A stretch of DNA of 64,000 nt from Tubiluchus corallicola (taxonomy: Eukaryota; Priapulida; Priapulimorpha; Priapulimorphida; Tubiluchidae). Shown here one piece after another: positions 35,201 through 47,200 of this stretch. The notes beneath the pieces were generated by a model. The model ran no database searches, had not been told where the DNA came from, and saw only the letters and a list, made by a program, of their open reading frames with translations. The stretch spans positions 124,001-188,000 of the forward strand of contig JAQGDQ010000225.1 of the NCBI GenBank assembly GCA_030141605.1, given 5' to 3'. The position numbers and the translations under genes were made by a program. How positions within the stretch are numbered: position 1 is the stretch's first letter; each line of letters begins with the position of its first letter.

Positions 35201-38200
35201 GAAAGCATTGTAAATGTTGTTATTGCTTTTTTCACTGTTTTAGTTAGCTAATGGGGCAATCTTTTTGTTTAAAGCGATTTCGTTGTCATCCTGGTGTTAT
35301 TGTCTTCATGGTTTCGCATTATTGGATTTCATCATCACACAGCAGTAAATAATAACAAAAGCATCCAGTATCATTAGAGCAGTAAAGATACGAGTGCTGA
35401 ACATCATCACCCAAAAGTTGATCACAAGAGCAGCTGCTATAAACAGAATAAGGAACAACAGCCGAGCTCCATTTAGGAGTAGTCTACCACTGTCTTCAAA
35501 CATTTTGCCAGTAAGTTTATAAGAACTTCACAAATAAGAATGAAAGATTGTGGAGGCGAGAAGGCTAGATTACTTCTCCTTGAAGTAGAAGACCTGCAGC
35601 CATGGCTGGTTGTAAATGATGTCATAATTATCCCTGTCACCTTAGCAACATTTAGTTTTTGAAGTATGATAACATCTGTTTTTGTGCTGATTGTACATGC
35701 TCATTTAAAAGTTGAAAACAAATGGTTTATTTTGTCTTTTGCTTCTTGTTTTGGTTCGTGTCTTTGGGAAAGCGTTGTGTTTCAATTGTTCTGTTGCGTG
35801 AAGTCACGGCTAAGAGCTCAAGTCTCGAATAAAGTTATTTAAATTTTGAAAGAAAAGGCGTATACATTTAAAAATGTAGTTCAAAATTACTCAACAGCCC
35901 AGCATTTCCTAAATGAGATATATGTAAATCCATATTTAACATAATACTTATTAACAAAGTATGGTTAGCCACCAAAATGAAATGTTGAGTGTAAGAGGTG
36001 GGTACAGGGGTGAACTCTGTGTGTCCAAAGTAAAGGTTTTGCATTTTACGTGCTAGGCCACTGAGGCAGAGCCTGTCAAGTTTTAAGCTTGGGTAGTGCC
36101 AGGGTCGAAGATCACACTCATACATATTTCACACTCACTCATACATTAGGGTTTTTGGGAAAGTCGCATCGTAATTGGTGAAGGATTTGCTACATCAAGT
36201 GTTCTCATGTTTATTTATGTCATGCCGTGTTCTTGTAGCATTTCCTGCACATTTCGTACTACATAAACTGAAACTTCGCAGTAGCTGTAACCTGCTCTTA
36301 TTCCTCAATTTAAAGCCAGCATTCTAAAGCTAATAATAGGACAAAGAGTGGCTAAAGTGTGTGGTTGGTTGTGGAAGTTAAGCAGCAGTGAGGCTGATTA
36401 GTAAGTAGCTTGCTTGAGACGCTGGGAAAAATGTACTTTATCATACCTATAGGATGTTTTACTGCCTACTAGACTTTATTGAAATCACAGAAGTAACTTA
36501 GTGATTGTGCACTTTGAAAGTTTGAAGGACTCTCTCCTACCTCTCTTGTGCGTGAATTCTTCGCTGAGTGCTTCGAAAACCAATAACAAAAAGTGTGATG
36601 CTGCCTCAAAATTGCAATTTTTCAAATTAAATACAAATGCGCACATCTTGTTATCTTGTATTACTATTTCAAATAGGCACTATCTACAAATTCATTTGGC
36701 AATGGAACTGAGAAAATCTGGTTGCAACAATCTACTTTTGAGAGACTGTTTAGAATTTATACACACCCGGGTGATTCCAGTACTAATTTATGTATAAAAA
36801 GATCTAATTTGTTAGTTAGTAATCACTTCAGCATGCCTAAACTACTGCTATGTACTTTGGAATGATTGATTAGTGGTTAGTTATTGAAATTGATTTAAAA
36901 GCTATCATGATCACAAAAGTTATTAATTCCCAGGCACATCTGTACATGCACATACACAGGTTTTAGCACACGTATATATAGGCTAATCAAGTATTGCCTT
37001 TGCCTGTTCCACAAATGTTTTGTAAGTGTGTTAAGATATCATTTCTTTGTACCATACTTCAGTTTATATTGTAATTATGAAATACGTTTTTAATAAATAT
37101 TTTTTCGCTACGCGTTCTGGTGGCCTAATATAAGCTTGCTGCATAGATCTTCGGCGCCGTGTGTGAGTATGTAATCTGAACTTTGTGTGAATCACAAATT
37201 TGATTTTACGTACTTTCTGATGTAAAATATATGTTTATTTTGCGGAATAAATTAATTGAAATCGAAAAGTCAAAGGGTTGTGTCCACTTACTTTAATGAT
37301 CATGGTGTTGGACTTGCAAACCGTAGGCGCCTGGTTCAAATCCACGCTTTGTCCGGAGTTTTTCACATTTTCCTTGGTCAAGCTTGTTGCAAATTTTTAA
37401 TGTAAACATGTATTGCGGGTTCATTTCAGCACTAATAACTAAATGTTATAAACACTTGCTGTACGTACCTGTATAAGATTGGTGCCATTTTTGGTTAATT
37501 TAGAGTTCAGAATTTGGACATTTTTCAAAGTCTGTTAGTATACGTGAGGTCTTTTGGAAATGATATAAGCTGATTCCATTTTGTGGTAACATTCCATATT
37601 AGTTTCTTTGCGCCTGTCTGTTGTTATCTGCTCACTTTGTTCATTTTATTACTTCTTTGACTTTACTGGATCCGCAAAACAACCAAAATATATTACGCTG
37701 ATGATGTCCAATGCCAGCACACCAAATAACAAGCGTATGTCATATATATATAAAGATGCATGGATCAATCCCAAGCCAATTAATATAGTTATGTAAAACA
37801 GCAGGGTAGTTACGGAGGAGATCATTTTTGATGTAACTTTACAAAGACCTGACCTGTGCAAATTCAGTCTAAAGGGGATCCATGACAGTCTGACGTCAGC
37901 AGGTTACATCACTCGCACAGAGAATGACCTCACAAATCAGTAGGGATGATGTCATCTCTGTCACCTTAGCGACATCCGTACACGTGCCGTCTTCTATGCA
38001 TCAGGCTGACTAGCTAACTGACTAGACACTAGACGGCTAGCTGACTCGAGCTAACTTCAATAAAAATATTTTTACAAAAACATGGCATAAAAGTTTTGCT
38101 GATTAACACATATTGTTGCTTTTGAAATTTATGATTTTAACACCTTGGACAAAGTCTTAAAAATTTCAGTTCACATGAATTCAAGTGAAAACAACACATC

Positions 38201-41200
38201 AAACGATGCCATGACTGCAGTTATCAGCCTAACCTGAAGTATAGCTAAAGCACAATTATAATGACTAGTTACTTTGACACAATGTGGGCACCACCCTCCT
38301 TGAGTGTCACTGATATTATGATTTTAGAGCCATACTAGTTTACATTAGTGTTATACTAGTATTATTTTCAAATAATCAGATCCTACTCTAAAAATGTAAA
38401 TGTATTTAAAAAAAGTTTTAAACTTGTGCATTAAGAATGTTATAACAACTATGATGTTCATTATTACTGGCTTCGTCATCAAAATTAAATTGCAAACTTA
38501 GAGTGATGGACTAGTCACTAGTCAATAGTTACTGAATTTTTAAACAAAACGAAGTGGCTAGAGTTGTAATGAGTTCGGATTGAACCAGAAACCTTTTGGT
38601 TACAGGTCCAATGCCATGGCCACTAAACTACAGCGCTGCTTTTTGATTACGGCACGTCTCAACTCGGTCTTATAGCTCACCACTTAAGTAATTGAACTAT
38701 TTCTACCATTTTCTCCACCATTAATGGATTATCTTGGAGCTAAAATAACGTGTTACGATTTATGGAATCGTAAAATTAAAAGACTATTGACATTTTAAAA
38801 TACATGCGCGTTTATTCATATATAATTCTCATTTGGCAACAATTATAGCCGACAAATTTGTCTCATAAAACGTATCTTAGGGTAACCTCCACAAATGATG
38901 AATGGTCTGTAAAGTGCCTTAGAGCTGACAAAATGTTAGGTCTGTCCTGTTGTGATCATATTTCAGTCATTTTTTGGGTGGCATCATATTGAGTACTTGA
39001 TGTCATGGAAATCTTGATTCACTGATACCACCACTGTCCTTGAATGTTTATCCTGAAACATAAAAATATTCCCTGTGTTAATGATCAATTTTAGAAACTT
39101 GTGTTTTATAATAATTTACATTTATGTCAAAAATCATATGTGCTTATATGAAAAAAATTAAAAGAAACGAGTCTGAAGAACGTTTGAGCACTTCTTTGTA
39201 ATACTAGCACAAATTCTGGTGTATAAGACATAGCTTTTAGTCTGCACAAAACTGATGTATTCGCTTCTTTGTATTACTTACACAAAACCTTACATAAAAC
39301 GTAGGTTTGGATAAGCATGAGAGTGACAGATCTGTTTGCTTCTCTGTACTACACAAATCCTTGAGTAAAAGAAGCTGATACATACATAATTTTTCCTCGG
39401 CGTAGAAATTCAATAATCAACCACAATGATCAGTGTGGTAATATAAAATATGAAGTAAATTTTTGTTTCTCACTATTCCTCGAAAGATTTTTATAGTTTA
39501 GCATTACTAATAAAGTGCATTCGTTTATCTCTTTTGATTATCATTTGGTTCTTGTCTGGTACACGCTTTTCACGCTATTAAATGCTCACATAACAAGCAT
39601 CATTTTGCAATCTTTGAGGGCTTTCAAATTCTCCAAATGTTTTTGTCTAGTAAATTAACAGCTTTGATTAGAATAAAGAATTACATCCTGCTGCTTTTAC
39701 ACTTTCCCTGTTAGTTAAAGAATAATAATTAATATGCTTTCATAAGAATACTTCGACATTTTTACTTTTAGCTTAAAGCCATGTATACTAAATGATAACT
39801 GTGAACTGTGGTGTCCAGTGACAACGTTATTTCAACACTTACCAGCCTTTCTCTTTTTTATACAGCTGAGCACACACATCAGCAATGTTGCTAACACGAT
39901 GACACCGTCAGTTATTAACAAGTGGTTGAAGTAAGTCGTGCAAAGTACCACGTACAGATGTAATGCTCCAAAAGCCATGAACGCCAACCCCAAAAACACC
40001 AGTATACATGCACCCATGCCGGCCATGTTTGAATGGTTTACTAAGGCACTTAGAAGAAAATGGTTTATAAGAACATGTTGGAATTTAGTTAGATTAATGG
40101 CCGTTTGATTACGTCGTTGGTTACAGCGAGGATGACGTCACATAGCAAGTTGACGTCGTTGACTACCGTGTTAACTTCTTGTCTTCACCCTATCCCCCTC
40201 CCTTTCCTAACAATCCTCTCCTTGCTAGACGATGACTATCTTAAGTTCAATCTGATCGTGATTTTAAAATTTTAAGTGTAAAGTTTTAAAGCATGAGAAC
40301 AATAATAAAACTGCTCTTTTTTAATTTCCGCTATATAGTGTGATAACTGAGGAATTTGCATTTTGAAAAGTGCTGTTGTTACTGCCTCAAAAAGATTGTG
40401 TTTGGCTATTGTGTTTTGTTAATTAAGCGTGAAGTGATGGTATCGAGTTTTTCGCCGATTGACGGTCACTGTCATTCTATCACGTCGTAAACTTACCGTA
40501 CATTATTGCATAATCTGGATTTGTACAAATAATCCATAACTTTTAACGTCGGTACTTATAATTATCCAGTCACTGTATATCCATGTCGTCGGTTTTCGCA
40601 TATAGCTAGATCCTAGGGGATCTCTAGTGCAGGCGTAATTTTAATATAAAACAAGTCTACCTTCAAGAAAGGTAGGCTGTACAGTTGGCTGTAGGTCAAA
40701 GGACCATCGGACAAAGGACCATTTTTACTATTTTCAATGCGGTCAAAGGACCACCAGTTAGACGGGTGAATAAAGGGCCACTGGACAAAGGGCCACCAAT
40801 GAATGTGCTGACAGCAGCTTTAGTGAAGTTGCAACTTTGACTTGCCGTTAATATTTTATTTGAAAAAGCGTGATTGATCATTTTTGGTGATAATATTAAT
40901 GATTGGTAAATGTCTTATACTTATTTTATGTTATTTTTATTTAAAAGTACATAGCTTTGTAAGAAAACTTAAAATACTCAGTTGTACACAGGACATGTTA
41001 TGGATAAAAGACTAACAAATACACAAGATTAACAGATAAAAACTAATTAGATGCTTTAAAAAAGCATTAACGAAAAATCATTTTTATTAAGTAGGCTTGA
41101 AGATAAGACTTTGTAACAGATTATCGTCTCTTAACTACCATGTTCCTGCTCACGTATCGAAATTACGATGCATAACGGTGATCTTTTGTCTTTTCAGCTG

Positions 41201-44200
41201 AATCTTTGTCCGATGGTCCATTGTCCGGTGGTCGTCCCCATACAGTTAGTCAATAAGTAGCCGGATGTTGATGTGCCAGTAACGTGTCAACACCACTTCC
41301 GTTATCCTTCAAATGTGATATTGATTGTAATTAAATGCCTTAGAAACCCTTTCATGTTCATCTCGTTTTCATTTCATCTTCATTTGAACCAGATCTGCAT
41401 TTGCTATATTGTTCTGTCAATTACGATTTCATAACTAGTAGATGAATCATCATCGTCGCGTGGTATCATATCGCTTGACCTTCAAATGATTTTATTCAAG
41501 CTTGTACATGGAAATTGGGGTAGTTAATTATCTACTTGCCTGCATGATGATTGATTGGTTTCTTCTGTGAAAACTCATAGCATTGCCATTGCTCTAGGGG
41601 TGCTTCCATACCTAGGGCGCACCATTGTAGCTAGCTTTTGTTTATTGTCAGTGAAAGTACTAATTTTTATACTTTATCTGGATATTTTCCATTGGATATA
41701 TTTACAAGTACCTGCTATGGTAATGGTTTGTCTAACTCATCAGACTCCCATCTTTATACTGTCCCCTTGTCAAGATCTTTTATGTACCGAACCCAATTAA
41801 CCAGCTGATGTTGGTCTGTTGTTAGATTGTTAGCCCAATGCTCTTTAGCTTAGTCACGCTAAAAACATGACCAATCACAAAACTCTAACGAAGAAATCAC
41901 ATAGCTGCTTCGAGAGCGTTTTGATGCGTTTCCGGGACCTATATCGCTTGGCCTATTCTGAGAATTGAGTCGCAGACTGCAGAGGTAAAACTAGGTGTTT
42001 GATGTTATGGTTTTAATGGTCATTGTGTTACTTTTTATTTGTGATATTCTATGATGCCTTTTTATGAAGAACTTCGGCACTACGCTGTCATGGCATTATC
42101 TGTTGGAGCCATTACGCCTCCTTGTAGAACGCTTCAGCATTGCGTTAGTACCTGGCAACACTATCGTTCCTAGTAGAACTTCTCATTGTGAATACCCCTG
42201 ACAGTAATGGTGACAAAATTGTCTTCTCAAAGCAGCTGTATACTCAGTGATGCTATAGCTCCAAGAACACCTGGCAAGATGATCTTGCGAGACACTTCAG
42301 CGTCTTTATAGAGTCCTGGAAGACTGCAGTGCTAGCCACTGTGCCTATTTCTTCGCGTGTTCGTTAATGAGGTTTGAAGAAGCCGTTGTTATTGCGACTG
42401 CAGTTTGTTGGCATGTGCATCGATGAGTGTCCAACCTCTCTAATACAACAACAACTGGCTTCATGTAGTATTCGTTGAGCTGGCTTCATCTAGTATTCGT
42501 CATTTCTCACGGGTGCCATTCGTATCAAAGCGAAACGATTGCGATGTAAAACTGTAGCGAGCAGTTTGTGCCGCCTCATGGTCAAGTGCACGCTGTTACG
42601 TGTTGTTGTTGTTATTGTTATACTGATGGTTTCCGTGTGATGTTATTTTGACGGACGCGAAGAAAAAACCTGAACCATTTTGCGAAAAAAACGACAGTGT
42701 CGAAAGAGGTTTGTGTTGATTTGAAATGACGAGTCTCTTAATGCAATGCTGCATTGTTTAAGCAACTCTATAGTATGCTTGTTTCTGTGAAAAATTTGCA
42801 TGGTTTAAATTGTTAAAACAAAATCAGTAAAACAAGATTTGGTATATTATATTTGGAATTTCATTATTGTTTTGCCACCCTTTTTAATTAATTAATTAAG
42901 ACAAACGACAGTGATATTCATAAGCGTACGAGGCGCATGGGCGGGGGGTTGCCCTCCCAGGACAAATTAATTGTACACTTTCAGGGCAAAAGCTGGCTGT
43001 TTTCAGGGCAAATAATGCTGTTTTAAAATTTAAAAATTTAAGATTTAAATATTCAAAACTGTTTGCGTAGTGCACCATCTCTTTTTAGTGGCGACAATTA
43101 AAGAATTTCTTCTAACACGAATTGTTTTTAACTTTTAATAATTTTAAAGTTAATAATAGTACATGCTATCAAATTTAGTTCACTAAATCATGTAAGTCCT
43201 TTATACATTGATACATTTTAAAATACGTGCTCTGCACAATGTGCAGGCAATGTTATAGACGAACCTTGCAAAAGGAAAACAAAGTGACGTCATTATTTCT
43301 TTTGAAAAAAGAATTAGAAACATTAGAATAAGCATTCCTGAAAGTATTTGCATGTTTGTTCGGTGGAAACACAAAACACTGGCTTGCGTCTGGTTAGATT
43401 TATGATTTTTTTTTAAAAAGTTTATTATAGTTTGGACTTCTTCCATTTCTGTACCACTATTATTGCAATTGCAGTTAGGTATTCCCCGTGCAGAAGAAAC
43501 CAAAAAGAATAGAAAAACTATTATAAAGCGCATTTAATTTTGAGTGAAGAACACTTGTCTTATTATCAGTTATTCGCAGTTGTGAGGGCCAGAAATGAAC
43601 ATGTGTACGATTGATGTTGGTTTCTCACAGGGTGGGAATGGTGGGAATTACATGTAATTTCGATTTCTCAGAATAATGAATGAAAAAAAGTTTTTAAAAA
43701 CACGTTAAAGAAAATGTCATATTGGTTAAGATGTTAAAAAAATATGTTTACATCTACTTGTGATACTTTTAGGTATAGCAAGGCTTGAAGGCTGTTATTT
43801 CCTTACATTCTGTGCATATTATATTGAATAAAAATACGTTTAAATACAAATAAGCATAAACGTATAGACCTATATAGGTAAATATTTTTGGACACTTTTT
43901 GTCAATCTATACTTATGTAATTATGTGGCCTCATCTTGAGGCTGTTTCTTAATGGAACGGGAATGGAACCTCTTCGAATAACGCTAAACCTTTTGATTTT
44001 AGATCCTGACACCGATTCAGCATCAAACGAAATTAAATAACTTGCACTGAGTATTCATAGATGTCAAATTTTCATTTCTTAGGTAAAGTCATCCAGTAAT
44101 ATGTATACAAACATTTTGTCTGACTGAGTTATAGCTCATTAAATTGTTCGTTATTGTTCAATGTCTTTTCACTGTTCGTCTATCAAACTGAGTTGCGGCT

Positions 44201-47200
44201 AATTATCAACTGAGTAATAATTAATAGGGCGTAAAGTGTTGATGTGCACCAAAGCTTAAAAGCTGCGGGCTCCGAAATGTGTTGAGAATTTAATAATTAG
44301 TATTTTGTTCGCTGTTTATTGTACCCATTATGCTTATGAAACTTATGAAAGTGATTCTTGGCATTCGCGGAAATGTGCCACAAAGGCATAAATGTGAATG
44401 ATGGAACGTAAACTTAACTGTGAAACTAGTTTAAATCACAAGAACTACTGTTCATAAATGAAGCTTAAAAGGAATTCGTTTTGAAATTTTATATCAGTAA
44501 CATGCTGTCTTATTGCATACAAGGTTTGCGTTAGCAGTAAAATGGCGTTTACCAGACATGTCAGATGTAACTACATCCTCCCTCAACAAGGTAAACAGCC
44601 AGAATCGGTACGATTAATGAGCCTTGGTGATATACTTAACTTCCCTTGGCGACCACTCATATAGTTCATTTTCCTCTAATTCTTCACCTTAATTTGTATG
44701 TTTAATTGATTGATCGATTATCTGTTTCAATTATTCCCTGATTTATTCCAATTATTTCAAATTCATTCTTCCATTTTCTTTCGTTTTTTGCTTGTTTCGT
44801 CATTTATTCATTTATTAAGCAAAATTTTACACTATGGTGTTAATGTAATCTTAAAAATATTTAGGATGCTGATAGGACAGATCATGGATTTAATGCTATT
44901 TTGAAGTAGCTCCCTATATAGTAGCTACTAATGCGAGTTTGGCTTCCTGATTTTGCTGTAGTATAGCAGGTGTTTCGCTGGCTTCAAGCTAATCATCTAG
45001 ATAACATCGATCATTACACAAGATTTTTCCGACCTTATTACTGGTAACAGGTCACAACATAATGGTAGTTAGTCGGAATAATCAGAACCATGACGCTTGC
45101 TTTATGCACCCTAGCAACGAAAGCCATTCATGCGAAAGTTCCTATGGCGTCTTGTATGATGGTAATAATGAATTTTTCATCAACGCAGTGCACATCAGAG
45201 AAGCTTTTGGCATGGTTATTTTGCTCCATACGTCACGGTTTAAAATTCTCTTCGTAACTGACCATAATAAGATCAATCCTCTGATTTCTTTTTCACTATT
45301 TCGGGTTCCTGTACAGTATACAGTAAATCGTTCCCTAGCTCCTTAGCTATACTGTAAATACTTTATACGTGTCTTTTTTCAGTCATTTTCTATTTCTGAT
45401 TAATCAAACTTTTTGTCACGTGAACAGTTAAAGGAAAGAACAAGTCGCTCAGTATGTTGGACTTATCTTACTGTTGTCACTTAAACTTAGAAAAATGTAA
45501 CAAAGAAAAATGTTAGAAAGATGTCTGCAAAGCGTAAATTTAAAATATACTACCTCTGAATAGGAATTAGCTATCTATGATGATTGACATTGCGCTTCTG
45601 TTCATCAAGACGAATGACGTCATTGGAAAAAGAATGGGCATTGAAAATGGGAGTGCCGAAACATGAAATGGTTTTACTAATTACAGGAAGCGCTTATTGC
45701 AGTTTATTACTAAATCCTTTTAACATTTTTCGCGAACATTGATATAAGCCTAACGTCCTAGCATGCTTGACCTTTCCTTTAAGAACTAGGAAATGATTTA
45801 ACTTGTTTTCCAGTATTAGGTCTAACTTGTCCTTGATTAACGTTTTATTGGCAAGTATAGCAACAGATCTCTTTACAACAAAAGCTTTCGAAGCCAGTTT
45901 AACCAGTCAGAGAAATGTAAATGATATAAACTGAACTTTTTGCCAATGGGTGGGGCTAAATAGGCAAAGAATCTGAGCAGACAGAAGAGAGAATAATATC
46001 AATTGTCAATGAAACCTTTTTTGTAATTAAGAAAATATTTGAACTTGTTTGTATAAATACTGTATGATAGCACATGCCTATCTAATCATTAGATCACATT
46101 TCTGTGTTGCCACGATAATTTCAAATTTTCTAATGTAGTTGCAGAAAACGGTATACTTTGAATATTCGGCTGTCTGATAGTCGTGCCAATGTACGATTAA
46201 TTGCATCTGCAACAATTACATTTGTATGCGATAAATTCGTATATGGCAATTTGAATATGTCGTAAATTCGTATATGGCGTCTGCCTTTGTCATACACCCT
46301 TCTTACTAATTACATTAGTAATTGCTTCTACTAATTACCGTTCTGCGCCAGCGCCAATCTAATTTACAAGCAGTCATTGGCTCATTGCAGTGCCAAATTA
46401 TCTAAGTCAGATACACATGCTCTTTGTGAGAAGTTTTAACGTGTTTTAGCATGTTATCCAGTTTGAGTCATTGACAGTTCAACTATGCTTTTAACTATTA
46501 TGTTTTATCCAAATGTGCTTTATTCTTGAACACGGATTTGTCTTAACTTTTAAGTACAACAAACAATTTACGTTTAGCAATTTTGATTTTTCATTGATCA
46601 GTATTCAACGTCTCTACAACTTTTTCACACAGACAGACAGGCAGTAGACGAGAACACAATAAACGCAGCTTCGTGTGACTGTGAATTCCTGACGGACGTA
46701 AGAAGATTACCGCTATTGCTGCTTTTTGACGTCACAATAGCAACACAATGCAGATTTACAGACGTAGCCATCAGCCGTGTTTTTCTGAAGCCGCTGCTTT
46801 ATCGCCTTTCTCTGGATAGCAGCTTTCACGCTTCGTTGCTGCCAAATCCATTATGGAAGATTAAAGGCAGCTTTTGGAAAAATTTGCTTTGTATGTAAAA
46901 CCCACATTGCGGGTTTATCTGTTGCTGACTGCTGTTGGCGTACTCTTGATTTCGCCTCCCTTCTACTCTCTGGCGCGTGGTGTGCTCGAAAAGCAACTGG
47001 GAAACTTCGAACTTTCTTGGGTCTCAGTTACTAAGCAACATGTCTACCTCCTAAACAACATGTCAGCTGTGACATGGGCGTGCATGTGTTTGTCCAGTGT
47101 TCAACTGCCTGGAAGTTTTTCAAATTTCCCATTAATCGAATTTGGCACATGGGCAGCATTTACTTCAGAAAAGGGTCAGAATGACATGCGTCTCTTTTTC

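Noticed and set aside
45062-45346. 94-codon plus-strand ORF
   Set aside because: No domain, no regulatory context, and length compatible with chance in this intron.
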